A stretch of DNA of 64,000 bases from Trichomonas vaginalis G3 (GCF_026262505.1 NC_067203.1:23355411-23419410); one strand, 5' to 3'; positions 1 to 9,955 are shown, counted from the first letter of the stretch. Numbers and translations: made by a program. The notes: generated from the letters alone by a model not told the origin.

Positions 1-790
1 TGTAAATTCCACAGTATTCTAAATCGATCTCTATATTGTATTCATTCATCAAAAATGTAACAAAATCAATGTTGTGTGAAATAATTGCATATCTCATACA
101 ATATTTATCTGGTTCTTGATATTTCAAACATTCACTCATGATCTCTTGATTTCTGCCTAAAAATGAAAATTCTAGACATGTTTGAGTTATTTCTGAGTTA
201 AATTTCGATCTTAATAACTTGAAACGATCAACTGCTCCATGGTAACAACATAATTCAAGTAATGAATATCCTTTCTTAGAATATGGATATAATTGGCTTT
301 GAAGTATTTGATTTTTATCAAATCCATCTCTTTCGGTGAATGAAATGAATGTTTCTAAGTCATTATACATAATTGCTCTGTAAATTGTATTTTCTGAATG
401 AATTTTGAGATTTTCAGATTTAATTCCTTTGAAATCTGTAGACTTGTCTAATTTGATTCCGTATTCTTTATAAAACAGGAAGTTTGAAATAAACATGACG
501 TTGTTGACTTCTTTGACATGATATTCATCAGATAACAGTTTGGCCAGAAATAAATATGATTTTGCATAGCGATTATTATACGGAATGATACTTAAAATGT
601 TTTCCATAATCGTTTTGATTGGATATTTCTTGGAATCAATCAATTCTGTTTTGATCATTTTGTAAATAGACTTTAATTCTTCTTCTTTTTCCGTTTTCAA
701 CTGATACAGCGGAAGATATGAATCAATATAGTATTTGTATTTACTTCGCAATTTGTTGTATTTGTCTGGATAAACGTCTTGTTCGGACAT
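1..790 (-). CDS. DUF3447/ankyrin-repeat protein, 5' part only (runs off left edge)
   Basis: An ATG at 790 on the minus strand opens a frame that stays open to the window edge (about 263 codons). The N-terminus reads MSEQDVYPDKYNKLRSKYKY, then a helical segment and stretches such as YSLLELCCYHGAVDRFKLL, which is an ankyrin-type helix-turn-helix. This arrangement (DUF3447-like N-terminal region followed by ankyrin repeats) is one of the largest gene families in Trichomonas. Members are protein-interaction scaffolds of mostly unknown role. The C-terminal repeats lie outside the window, so the length is unknown. No Inr (TCAYW) is obvious just upstream of this start. The family call rests on pattern recognition, not a search. 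Confidence 0.8.
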   Translation of the reverse strand, partial: MSEQDVYPDKYNKLRSKYKYYIDSYLPLYQLKTEKEEELKSIYKMIKTELIDSKKYPIKTIMENILSIIPYNNRYAKSYLFLAKLLSDEYHVKEVNNVMFISNFLFYKEYGIKLDKSTDFKGIKSENLKIHSENTIYRAIMYNDLETFISFTERDGFDKNQILQSQLYPYSKKGYSLLELCCYHGAVDRFKLLRSKFNSEITQTCLEFSFLGRNQEIMSECLKYQEPDKYCMRYAIISHNIDFVTFLMNEYNIEIDLEYCGIY

Positions 791-1504
791 TAAATATTTT
801 TTATAAAGTCTTATTTGCGTTTTACCATATCAAATACCCCTTAAACATATTGGTAGGAAAAAATACTGTGTAATACATGTGGAAAACAATGACCATAATG
901 ATTTCATATATAATTTATGAATTTTGCTTAAATCCAGAGATGTGAAATGATGCAGTAACAATGAAAAGCCGATGACAATAGAATTTTCATCAAAAAAAAC
1001 TTGTTTTATTCAAGATTTTTTTGCCAATCACACTAATTCTATTGATTCTTTGAATATACATAAAGGGATATATATTTGATTAATACATTGATTTTTATTT
1101 TCAAAAAGATGCTCCAGATAAGACAAGCAATCCAGTATTTCAAAGTTTTTAATAGATTATTAAATATTTTATACATGTTTAAGTTTATTATTATTAGCAG
1201 ATGCCAACGAAGTTAAAAGGGAGGGGAAAAAATGGAAATTCTTTGGTTGCATATGGATATGATATGGATGTGAGTGTTCTTAACGGAAATTAATGGTGCA
1301 GAGTTTTTAAATAGCAATACAAACCAAAATAATTTTGATTTCATTCGGAATTGAATTTAGAAGTTATTGGTTACTAGAGTACATCTGTGTTAATAATGTA
1401 ATCAAAATATAAACAGTAATAATCTATGGTAAAACAATTATGAATCAGCAGAATGAGGGGAAAAAAAATTGATTCAAAGAAGAAAATGAAAAAGTGACAA
1501 CAAA
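791..1504. other. intergenic, no gene seen
   Basis: AT-rich spacer between the ankyrin gene (leftward) and the bromodomain gene (rightward). It must hold both promoters. No long frame, repeat or RNA gene was recognised. Confidence 0.5.
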
Positions 1505-1981
1505 ATGCAAACAACATTCAAACTTCCTGATTTTCAAAAAAAATTCATCGATAATATAATGAAAGAAATTGCTGAGCGCCCTATTTCACAGCCATTCTTT
1601 CAGCCGCTTGTAGATGATCAAAATTATCCAAAAATTTTTCCACCAGACAAGCAAATGGACTTTTCAAAGATTAAAGAAAAGCTGGAACAAGGACGTTATG
1701 AATCCCTTCCAGATTGGATCAAAGATGTTAATTTAATTTGGGCAAATGCTGCAACTCTACCAAAAGAAAGTTTAATTAGAGCTATGGCTGATGATTTGAA
1801 GTCATGGTTTAATGATAAAGGATTAAAGTTATCTAAGAAGTATGTTCCTAGAATACAAGAAGAATCTTGGCTAAAAGAATTTGAAAATATTCAATCAAAG
1901 TATAAAAGACTTATGGATACATGCCCTGTGAAATTGAATTTATTACCTCCAAAACCAGAGCAAGAAAAACCAAAAAATTGA
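1505..1981 (+). CDS. Short single-bromodomain protein
   Basis: 158 aa from the ATG at 1505. The middle has the bromodomain signature: a PLVDDQNYP segment (ZA-loop region, about residues 34-42), then QMDFSKIKEKLEQGRYES (the usual PMDLxxIxxKLxxxxYxS, about 50-67), then DVNLIWANA (about 74-82), where the Asn is the expected acetyl-lysine-binding residue. Bromodomains read acetylated histones, so a chromatin role in the nucleus is expected. The protein is almost only the domain plus a basic, proline-rich tail (PPKPEQEKPKN). The canonical Pro of PMD is replaced by Gln. There are no further chromatin domains, so it would act as an adaptor. The domain call is by motif; the biological role is inference. 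Confidence 0.75.
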   Translation: MQTTFKLPDFQKKFIDNIMKEIAERPISQPFFQPLVDDQNYPKIFPPDKQMDFSKIKEKLEQGRYESLPDWIKDVNLIWANAATLPKESLIRAMADDLKSWFNDKGLKLSKKYVPRIQEESWLKEFENIQSKYKRLMDTCPVKLNLLPPKPEQEKPKN

Positions 1982-2800
1982 AAATTTTATTTTTTCATCC
2001 TTTTATTATTACATATATTATGAAAGTCCTGTCATAGAAAGTAAATTGTTTAAAATTTAATACACATATTGGCCAATAATTTTTCTAAAAAATATTTTTC
2101 AATTCAAATTTTGCGTTTCAAGTAAAATTATCATTAAACCCTTGCAATAGATAGTTTAATCATTATCATGGTTTCATTAAATTCGAATTTTTCTAAAATA
2201 AATTTGATAAATTACAGTGAAATATGAATAACGGCTGAATGTGCAATCAGAAATTCTTCATAAAATTACATCCTGGTTTTATCTAACAAATCAAAGACTT
2301 TACTATAACAAAAGGATCTTCAAATGGTATTTTAATAAATTGAAATGATACAGTGAACCAAATATTCTTTCACATATTTGTATGTAGATAATATAAAGTT
2401 AAGATAATACTCTATAATTTGGCTTATCAGACTCATCTGTATTCATCATACGCATCAAGATTTACTTAATATTTTCTTCCTTATAGCTCCACATGAATTC
2501 TCTCTCTCATTTTGAATGGGCATCGAATATTTCAGCATCAATATCTTGCTATCCGAAGAGATTAAGAGGAAACTCTCTATAGAAATATGTACTTGTATAG
2601 ACTGGTAAGCACATTGAATATATTTATATTGAATAAGAACAATATTATAACTACGGAAAAAAGGAATTTCAGAGCCTAAATACTACAGTATGAGATCGAA
2701 ATTTGAATGATATTATTTGATAAATAAAGATTATTTGATAAAACAAAACATTACAAAAAACATTTTACATTAAAAAAAAACAACAATAAAAATATTAAAT
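1982..2800. other. intergenic, no gene seen
   Basis: About 820 bp of AT-rich DNA between two convergent genes. No coding frame, tandem repeat or recognisable RNA was seen. Confidence 0.5.
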
Positions 2801-4948
2801 TCATACATAACCTAGAACATAATCCGTATGAGATTCTAAGATGCTATCAGCAATTCTCATAAGAATATCAATTCCTGTATTATCGCATTCGATTTCAGAC
2901 TGTGCGTGAAGACTTGTTATATAATTTGGCTCCATTTCGATTGGTTCTGCTCCAAGAATGGCCTCCAAGTGGTCAAGGAACTGTTCATAGAACATTCCAA
3001 CGATATCTTCCGTTTCTATGATTTCATTAACGAGATCTATCACTAAATCCAAATAATCCGGAGGATATTTGAATGGCCGACGTGCTGTATCAGGAATATG
3101 AATAAGAGGGATCGATTGGCCGAGAGATTTTCTGTTTTGGCAATTTTGGAAAACTTCAGCAGTAAAGAATTGCCTAAGGAAGGCTCTAATTTCGCTATCC
3201 TCCTTTGGTGGAGTAACAGGGATATCTCCTAATAATTCATCTAACGGTGGACTTGTAATTATCTGAGTATCATTAAAAGTTGGATCAGAGCCACTATGGA
3301 CGGGCTCTTCATGCAATGGGATAGCAACGTTTTCGTCACTATCATATTGGCTATCTGTGGAATCAATGCTATCATCTGAAATTATCTCTTTATTTTGGTC
3401 ATCCCCATTCTTTGTTGGGCTTGTTGGATGGTTCTGAGTAGGGGTAACAAGATCATCTATATCAACGTCGCTTAACGAGTCAGATAAAATTTCAATTGGA
3501 ATTTCGCTATCATGAACATCAGCATTATCCTTTTCTTTGTCTTTTGGCTCCTCTTTCACCTCTTCTTTTGGTTTTGGTTTTTCGGTTTTGGCCGAAATTA
3601 ATTCAAAATTTTTGTTGTCACTTTTTTCTTCAGGGTCTGATGAAAAGTCACTTGATAAAGAAGAGGCTGGAGAGAAGTCGAGTTGAGTGAAATTTGGGGA
3701 CTGTGGTCTTCTAACCATGATAATTGGGTTTCTTCTCATTGTTGGCATAGAAGAAGAAGACGTCATCAAAGGAGATCCAATTGGAGAGGAAGAATTGCTT
3801 CCTGAAGGAGCTATGTTAACTGTTTCGCTAGTATTAAAGGTGAAATGGACCTTTGCTGACTTTTTAAGTGAAATTCCTTTCTCTTCGTCGTCAATTTCGA
3901 TTTCACCATCAGAATTTTTAACATCTTCTTCGATATTTGATGGTTTTTGATTGGAATCTGGATCAGATATCCATTCTTCATTGTCTTCTTCGTTCAAATC
4001 TTCATTATTCGAGTTAGAAAATGAATCATATTCATTGTCAACGGAATAATTAGGTTTTTTCTTTGTAGAACCCTTAGGACTGTCAACAGAATATTGCCCT
4101 TTGTTCTGTTCTGGGCTAGTTAATGCAGGAGCGGCAACTTCTATGGGAGGTAAATTAATATCTTCGTCAGAACCGATTGTAAAGAGATTATCTGCATCTG
4201 CTGTAAGTATTGACTTATTTTCTGGTTTTTCTTTAGGCTCTGTTTGTTGATTCTTCTTTCTTATGGTTGTAGGAATATGAGAATTTGAATTTTCGTCATT
4301 AAACTTCAAAATATCATCTGAACTCGATTCCTTTTCGTATTCTTGCATATAATCTTGCGTATCTTTTTCATTCTCTTTGGAAAATACGAATGCTGGAGAG
4401 ATATTTAAATAAATTTTAGAAGTTTGAGTATTCATTGTAGAATAATGATTGCTAGATGATTTAGTTTGTGATGATGTATCTTTGTATCTCGTAATATGAG
4501 TATTTATTGAAATATTTCGATAAAATATAACTTTTTTGTTTCTCTTGACACTTGGCGATTGCGCTCTTTTTGGACGTGCTTCAACTTGTCTAATAGTATC
4601 ATTCATTGACGTTTTTTCGATATTTGATTGCTTTTTCTTTGGGTTCCAATTTTCTTGATTATCCGTTTGTTTTTGCTTTTGCGCAATGCTATCATTTTTG
4701 TTTTCATTATCTGTTGGACGATTTGTATTGATATCTTTCTTATCTCTTGTTTCATTTTCGTTGTCTAAATCTGATTTTTTCCTGTTTAACATTGCTTTCA
4801 GCAATCGTTTCGACCATTTATCAAATATAACCCGTTTTGCATACTTTCTCAGTTGTTTTCCTTTCGAAATGAGCAATTCTTTCTGCTCTTTGCTGACACC
4901 ATCGCTCATCCGAGAAAGATTTTTATCGTCGGCAAAAAAGATTGTCAT
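2801..4948 (-). CDS. Large acidic, Ser/Asp/Glu-rich protein, function unknown
   Basis: 715 aa from the ATG at 4948. Not recognised. Three zones can be seen: a basic N-terminal part (about 1-60, with GKQLRKYAKR and KWSKRLLKAM); a long low-complexity middle (about 60-580) of acidic and serine blocks (SSSSMPTM, EDNEEWISDPDSN, ILSDSLSDVDIDDLV) typical of disorder and of casein-kinase sites; and a predicted helical C-terminal domain (about 585-715) containing EIRAFLRQFFTAEVF and YLDLVIDLVNEI. No membrane segment or signal peptide. It converges with the bromodomain gene. A nuclear or scaffold protein is plausible from composition only. Confidence 0.75.
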   Translation of the reverse strand: MTIFFADDKNLSRMSDGVSKEQKELLISKGKQLRKYAKRVIFDKWSKRLLKAMLNRKKSDLDNENETRDKKDINTNRPTDNENKNDSIAQKQKQTDNQENWNPKKKQSNIEKTSMNDTIRQVEARPKRAQSPSVKRNKKVIFYRNISINTHITRYKDTSSQTKSSSNHYSTMNTQTSKIYLNISPAFVFSKENEKDTQDYMQEYEKESSSDDILKFNDENSNSHIPTTIRKKNQQTEPKEKPENKSILTADADNLFTIGSDEDINLPPIEVAAPALTSPEQNKGQYSVDSPKGSTKKKPNYSVDNEYDSFSNSNNEDLNEEDNEEWISDPDSNQKPSNIEEDVKNSDGEIEIDDEEKGISLKKSAKVHFTFNTSETVNIAPSGSNSSSPIGSPLMTSSSSMPTMRRNPIIMVRRPQSPNFTQLDFSPASSLSSDFSSDPEEKSDNKNFELISAKTEKPKPKEEVKEEPKDKEKDNADVHDSEIPIEILSDSLSDVDIDDLVTPTQNHPTSPTKNGDDQNKEIISDDSIDSTDSQYDSDENVAIPLHEEPVHSGSDPTFNDTQIITSPPLDELLGDIPVTPPKEDSEIRAFLRQFFTAEVFQNCQNRKSLGQSIPLIHIPDTARRPFKYPPDYLDLVIDLVNEIIETEDIVGMFYEQFLDHLEAILGAEPIEMEPNYITSLHAQSEIECDNTGIDILMRIADSILESHTDYVLGYV

Positions 4949-5464
4949 AAAAAAATCTTGGAAATTTAAAATCGAATTCTCCTAAATATGATGATTCTTT
5001 TCACTTATGGAGTATAGTGTCAAAGATGTAAAATGGTGTAAAAAAATCGATCTGATAATCGCAGAAAAAATAAGATTGCGATCTGTTAGATCTAAACATT
5101 TCGCTTATCTCGCTCCATATTAATATAATTATCTTATATAAAATGTGTAACAAAGAGACTTTCAAATTCATTTCAGTGAATTTCAAATAAAACTGACCAT
5201 TTATTCGTCACATGATTTGAAATACATGGGTAAATATATTAACTAACAGTCAAAAGCGAATATGAAAAATTAAAAAAAAATGTTAAGATATATCTTGAAT
5301 ATAATCTGGTTAGAGCAAATTTACTTTGATATATCGTTATGAGATTGATAGTATTTGTATGTTTATGGATAATAAATGTTGTAATTTAGCGAATAAAAAA
5401 AAAATTATTAAAATAGATAGAAATTTTTATTAATGTAATATATAAACAAACATAAACGATCTGA
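4949..5464. other. intergenic, no gene seen
   Basis: AT-rich spacer between two minus-strand genes. It includes the promoter of the acidic-protein gene; a TCATC/TCATA doublet lies about 40-50 nt upstream of that ATG, but this is weak. Confidence 0.4.
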
Positions 5465-6691
5465 TTAGAAAATTGATGAGAAACTTGGGTGATCCCATAG
5501 AATTTCAACGTGATCATTATTAATATTCGTAATAACGCAACTGTTGTAGCCAAATGAACGCGAGTTAAGGAGTGAAATAATCAACAAAACAATTGGGAAG
5601 CATCCGATGATGTAATAGAAGCCAGGAATGACTTTGAAAGAATTTACAAAAGCCACAGCGACAAAAGCAATGAAAGCTACGTTGATTGTCAATGATGTAA
5701 TGAATATTGGCTTTTCTATCATCGTATCTAGCTTGTAAAGTTGGAAATTCTCCTTCTTCGGGAATTTTTGTTCTTTTTTGTTTTGTATGTTAATAAGAGC
5801 GGTTGTATCTGGTGCGGTCCTTGAACTGGACATTTCATCGGAGCTGGAACTGTCATCGCTTTCGCTTCTCCTGCGAACCTGAGTGTTATCTCTCCAATAA
5901 GCCGCATTCCAGAAGCTTTCGTAATCATCGGACGCTATAAACTCAGCTTTGATCTCTGGGTCGGCCAAAAAGGAAACAGTCCTCGTACTGCATGTTTTGT
6001 TGCATTTTAATAAAGATAAAAGAATTGTAAGATATATGATGCCGTAAGCAAAGAAAGGAATGTAAACGGACCATACTGGTACTAATTTGACTGAATACAA
6101 GAGAACGAGAACAGAACAAGGGAATAAGGCCACGCATTGGAAAATTAATGTAATTTTGTGGGATCGAGCAGCGTAAAGTCCAAACATGATATCAAAAGCT
6201 AATGATGCTGTAGAAAATGAAGAAATCCAGAAGAGATTTAGATCATTTCCTCCAAAGTGGATAATTCCACATCCTACAAGTTCTATTAATGGATAAAGGC
6301 TATGATAATTGTAAATGAAGCTAATGCATGTCTTGAAAGATGCTTCTTCGAATTTGGCGAAGACAATATAAAAAGTGGTCATCAAAACATGTATTGAAGC
6401 TGTAAAAATGATAGGGAAGAACACGACTGCAAGCTCTAGTGGTGAAGATTCTTTGAAAACTTGAGGCCACATCAAATAAATTATGGCCAATGAGATAAAA
6501 TAGAAAACAGTAACAACAGTTTTCGTTTGATGAAGAGAACATAATGGAATATTGGTATCAAGGAAATCAAATATTCGCTCGTTATTGAAATGCGTATCTT
6601 CTAAATATCGAATATCAATAGACGAATAATAACTCATGCAAAAATTTTGTTCAAAAAAACAAAGGGGGAGGAACACTAACAAAAAATGCAT
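5465..6691 (-). CDS. Polytopic membrane protein, about eight TM segments
   Basis: 408 aa from the ATG at 6691. Hydrophobic segments lie at about 59-76, 83-110, 131-147, 150-174, 180-202, 206-228, 328-350 and 353-375. A hydrophilic loop (about 229-325) carries an acidic-serine cluster, SDDSSSSDEMSSS. The family is not certain. The segment LVPVWSVYIPFFAYGIIYL recalls the TMEM185/FAM11 family, but this is weak. An Inr-like TCATA lies 19 nt upstream and supports this ATG over the internal Met19. The gene is divergent from the beta-barrel gene, with only 88 bp between the starts, so the two may share regulation. Confidence 0.75.
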   Translation of the reverse strand: MHFLLVFLPLCFFEQNFCMSYYSSIDIRYLEDTHFNNERIFDFLDTNIPLCSLHQTKTVVTVFYFISLAIIYLMWPQVFKESSPLELAVVFFPIIFTASIHVLMTTFYIVFAKFEEASFKTCISFIYNYHSLYPLIELVGCGIIHFGGNDLNLFWISSFSTASLAFDIMFGLYAARSHKITLIFQCVALFPCSVLVLLYSVKLVPVWSVYIPFFAYGIIYLTILLSLLKCNKTCSTRTVSFLADPEIKAEFIASDDYESFWNAAYWRDNTQVRRRSESDDSSSSDEMSSSRTAPDTTALINIQNKKEQKFPKKENFQLYKLDTMIEKPIFITSLTINVAFIAFVAVAFVNSFKVIPGFYYIIGCFPIVLLIISLLNSRSFGYNSCVITNINNDHVEILWDHPSFSSIF

Positions 6692-6707
6692 TTTTAGATT
6701 TTAATAT

Positions 6708-6712
6708 TATGA
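6708..6712 (-). promoter_or_regulatory. Inr-like TCATA for the membrane-protein gene
   Basis: TCATA read on the minus strand, about 19 nt upstream of the ATG at 6691. It matches the trichomonad initiator TCA(+1)Py(T/A). Confidence 0.6.
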
Positions 6713-6757
6713 TTTAGATCTATGTTTAATGTTTGTTCTTTTTGTCCTAATAAGTTA

Positions 6758-6762
6758 TCATT
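6758..6762 (+). promoter_or_regulatory. Inr-like TCATT for the beta-barrel gene
   Basis: TCATT 20 nt upstream of the ATG at 6780. With the opposing Inr at 6708-6712 it makes a compact divergent promoter with only ~45 bp between the two initiators. Confidence 0.6.
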
Positions 6763-6779
6763 TTTTATTTTAGATTTTG

Positions 6780-7673
6780 ATGATTTTTGATCCAAAACAA
6801 ACAAAATGTCCAGAATTCGAAGCATTTGAATCGGAAATTGTAGGGCCTACTTCTCTTCCACCAAATAATACCTTTGAAATTGTTGTCGCTAAGAAATTAA
6901 AAGATATTGGAAATCTTATTTCAGTATTATCAATCAAGCCTAGATTATATCCACTTAAATATGCCGATCAAGCCGGTGAGCAACGTCTTCCAGGTAATGC
7001 TGCAGTAAATTTCACAACAGATAAAATTGGATTTCCTATTTCAATAGATGTATCAAGAGATTCTCCTATTTTATTCTCTGCTACAATGCCAATTATTGAT
7101 TCACTAAATTTGGCAGTTAGTACAACTCTCGAGAAAAAAATGAAAATGAGTTTCACTCTCAATCATTTTAATCCATACACAAACTTATCATTCAATTACT
7201 CAGTAGCTGATTCCTTCAAGACTGCTCTGTATAACTTCAAGATTGCTTCAGGAGTTCCAAAAAAATTCTGCGTTGGTTTCAATGGAGCCATTTCATCCAA
7301 AGGAAACACAGAATATAGTTTAATTGGCTCAATTAAGGCCAATCAATTGAATTTAAGTACAATTCTCTCAAAATCTCAAAACTTAACGATTTCTTTTGTA
7401 GGAACACACCATCCATCCGACAAAACCGTTTCTAGTGCTGTTTTACAGTTTAATCCTTCAACACTTCAAACAGATATACTTTTCGGATTCCAAAGAGCTT
7501 TTATGAGCTCCAAGGTGTCCGCTGTAATGAATACAAAAGGATCTGTTGGATCAGTGTTCCAAAAAGATGTTAACGAAAAGTATTCAATTATTATTTCCTC
7601 ATTTGCTGACCATTTCCAGAAATTGTACTCGCTCGGAATGGCTGTATCAGTTCGCGATACAAGTTCCGATTGA
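6780..7673 (+). CDS. Tom40/VDAC-superfamily beta-barrel, probably hydrogenosomal outer membrane
   Basis: 297 aa from the ATG at 6780; the preceding in-frame TTG is not needed. After a hydrophilic N-terminus the protein alternates polar and hydrophobic residues with frequent Gly and aromatic turns (FNPYTNLSFNYSVADSFKT, VGFNGAISSKGNTEYSLIG, LFGFQRAFMSSKVSAVMN), as in 19-strand mitochondrial porins. It ends with SLGMAVSV (about 284-291), a match to the beta-signal (polar-x-Gly-x-x-hydrophobic-x-hydrophobic) used by the SAM/Sam50 insertase. Trichomonads have several divergent Tom40-like proteins in the hydrogenosome outer membrane, so a preprotein channel role is likely; a metabolite porin is the alternative. 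The beta-signal is visible; the organelle assignment is inferred. Confidence 0.7.
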   Translation: MIFDPKQTKCPEFEAFESEIVGPTSLPPNNTFEIVVAKKLKDIGNLISVLSIKPRLYPLKYADQAGEQRLPGNAAVNFTTDKIGFPISIDVSRDSPILFSATMPIIDSLNLAVSTTLEKKMKMSFTLNHFNPYTNLSFNYSVADSFKTALYNFKIASGVPKKFCVGFNGAISSKGNTEYSLIGSIKANQLNLSTILSKSQNLTISFVGTHHPSDKTVSSAVLQFNPSTLQTDILFGFQRAFMSSKVSAVMNTKGSVGSVFQKDVNEKYSIIISSFADHFQKLYSLGMAVSVRDTSSD

Positions 7674-8439
7674 AATATCCCCTCAAAATAAAGATTATGT
7701 ATTGTATTTTAAAAAATTAAATTATTTTGGTAAATGTGGACAAAAAATTATGAGCTTGTAATGGTCCGAACAATATAATAAAATTATATGTTAATCAGCA
7801 AACTCATATCAAGTATTATTTTATCATACTCAAAAAATAACGTTAAAAAATGGAAAATGTAGCTCCCAAGTAGAGATCCAATGGTTGCCCACATTCACAC
7901 TACCCAGAGAGCATTTATATCTGCATTGTAACATTCTGGCCGACGACAGCGAGACATGACTCATACAGACTAAGAGACCATTTTTATCGTCTTTTGTCTA
8001 ATTTGATATTTGTAAATTTTGATTTACGTGGCAAAAATATTTCTCAATAAATATAGATATCCTATTTGAGTTATATGTTCTAGTTTACTCGAAGTAGCAA
8101 AACGATTCAATTATGATATATGATCAAATGTTCAAAAATTAAATTTTTCATTTTCATTTTTTTATCAAAATGACTTGTAATTGAAACCACAAACAAGATG
8201 TATCTAATGAAGGAAGGAAATTAGAAAGTTGATTGCTAATTTATCTATATAAAGACAGTTTATACAATAAAATGACAATAATAGAGATGGAGTAGTGCAG
8301 AATTGTTTGGGATTGAAAAGATAGATACAGTGGGTATGTGTGAACAAATCATTTCAGTCAAACGAAAATATTCTTTCAGAAAGTATTGAATGAGTTTTGG
8401 AACTACTAGAATGTTGAGACACTTCAGCTGTAATGCAAG
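7674..8439. other. intergenic with a less AT-rich patch (7855-7990)
   Basis: No protein gene. The patch at about 7855-7990 is clearly less AT-rich than its surroundings and has no long frame (it contains TTGCCCACATTCACACTACC and GGCCGACGACAGCGAGACAT). A small structured RNA is possible. No snRNA, tRNA or snoRNA signature was recognised. Confidence 0.3.
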
Positions 8440-9486
8440 ATGTCTGCATTGAAAATGTACCCAATAAGTACAAGTTTCTCTCTATTTGAGAATAAGAAAG
8501 ATAAAAAGTGGCAAAAAATAATGGATGGACCTGAATTTACATCAATGGATTTGCAAATGCTTCTTAAAGAGCCGACTCGTCTTGAGAATTCTATAGCAGC
8601 TTTGCAAAGCCAGTTTGATGAAAGCATGGCTCGAAATTATGATTTTTTTATTAAAACTTGTATTGATGCTTCAACAATTACCGATGATTTAGAGAGCTGC
8701 ACCAAAAATATTGGAGACTTAAGTTCTGATTTAGCGAAAGCAAATAATTTATGCAAAGATTTGTGTTTATTAGCAAATTCAACACGCGAATCGATGGCCA
8801 AAATATCATCTGCGTTTCTCAAACAATCAGAAATATCTGATATTTTAATTGCACCACAATTAATGAGAACTTGCAGAATTTCTAATCTTTATGACGAAGC
8901 TCTTCAAGTTTACAACATATTGGAGCAATTTACAAGACAGCACCCTAACACTACATCGTTAAAAAGCACATTAGAAGAAGCAAACAACGTTAAAAACGAG
9001 GTAACTCAATCATTACTTAATACTTTCTCAGGAGACCTCAAATTAGAAGATGCCATATCTAATGTCAACCTTCTCCGTACTGCAAAAGTCCATAGCGAAG
9101 CCGAAATTAGATTAGCTTTTATAAATGGACGTAGAATGGCTCTTCATCAGAAAATAAAGCACATATCTAAGGAAGATCCGAACAAATACATGCAAGAACT
9201 GACGAATAATTTCAGATCAGCTCTTTACGAAATTTCTACAACGTATAAAGCGATTTTAGCTTCAGAAGATGCAGAAGACGATATGACACTTCACTTGGTC
9301 ATACAAAAAGAATGCGAAAAGTACTGTAAAGCACTAAAAAGATCCTTAGAAAAAGTTACAAAAGTCGATGATGCGAAAGAAATGGTTCTAAATGCTTTTA
9401 CATTTGCATCATCGTTTGGAAGATTAGGTTTTGACTTCAGTCCTCTCATAGAAAATTGTTTTTACTCATCAAAATGGGCTGAATGA
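8440..9486 (+). CDS. COG8: Conserved oligomeric Golgi complex subunit 8 (Dor1-like)
   Basis: 348 aa from the ATG at 8440. The N-terminal two thirds are coiled coil/helical. The segment at about residues 209-233 (LLRTAKVHSEAEIRLAFING) matches the characteristic COG8 stretch, a leucine-rich helix followed by a SEAELRxxFLxxR-like motif. Earlier LENSIAALQSQFDESMARNY and the regular heptads fit the N-terminal bundle of COG subunits. COG8 joins lobe A and lobe B of the COG tether for retrograde vesicles at the Golgi. It is shorter than animal COG8 (about 600 aa) because the C-terminal helical region is minimal, which is common in protists. A second Met (residue 6) could be the true start. Confidence 0.75.
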   Translation: MSALKMYPISTSFSLFENKKDKKWQKIMDGPEFTSMDLQMLLKEPTRLENSIAALQSQFDESMARNYDFFIKTCIDASTITDDLESCTKNIGDLSSDLAKANNLCKDLCLLANSTRESMAKISSAFLKQSEISDILIAPQLMRTCRISNLYDEALQVYNILEQFTRQHPNTTSLKSTLEEANNVKNEVTQSLLNTFSGDLKLEDAISNVNLLRTAKVHSEAEIRLAFINGRRMALHQKIKHISKEDPNKYMQELTNNFRSALYEISTTYKAILASEDAEDDMTLHLVIQKECEKYCKALKRSLEKVTKVDDAKEMVLNAFTFASSFGRLGFDFSPLIENCFYSSKWAE

Positions 9487-9820
9487 AATATCCAAAATAT
9501 TATTAGATATTATTTGTATTTTTATCTATTGTGTGATATAATAAAACATTCTATTTATTGTTTTCGTTAAATATTTGTACATATTTTGAAAATTGATTTT
9601 CTAACGATTATACCCCATTTTCAGAATATAAGTTAAGCATTTATAAGATACTTAATACTTTCTGAACAACTTCTGGCTTTCAAGGGTGAAAAACTATTGT
9701 AAACTGGATAATTCGTCATTGTCAACGATATAAAACCTAAAACAATTGTTAGGATATATTTCATCTTAGTAATATTTTTGATATTTGAGTATAAACAGCC
9801 GTAAATCCTATGATAAGATG
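9487..9820. other. intergenic up to the MULE target site
   Basis: AT-rich 3' flank of the COG8 gene. Nothing recognised. Confidence 0.5.
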
Positions 9821-9829
9821 AGAATACAG
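9821..9829. repeat. 9-bp target-site duplication, left copy (AGAATACAG)
   Basis: Same 9 bp as 39060-39068, directly outside the MULE TIRs. A 9-bp duplication is typical of Mutator-like transposition. Confidence 0.85.
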
Positions 9830-9955
9830 GGGCGCGTAAAGGGTTGGCGTCCTAAGGCGTCCTGATGTAAACTATTCAATTTTTGAGAAGTTTACACCAT
9901 AATTGAATAGTTTATGGCGTCCTGAGAGGAGATTTCAATGGGTATGGCGTCCTAA
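9830..9955 (+). repeat. MULE left terminal inverted repeat
   Basis: It contains four GGCGTCCT boxes (9845, 9856, 9916, 9946) and an internal palindrome, GTAAACT...AGTTTAC, around 9867-9895. Its complement is at 38935-39059, which has the same number of boxes and a similar palindrome. The boxes are likely transposase-binding sites (inference). Confidence 0.8.

Noticed and set aside
7855-7990. tRNA or 5S rRNA gene
   Set aside because: No cloverleaf or A/B-box arrangement could be drawn; kept only as a weak noncoding-RNA candidate.
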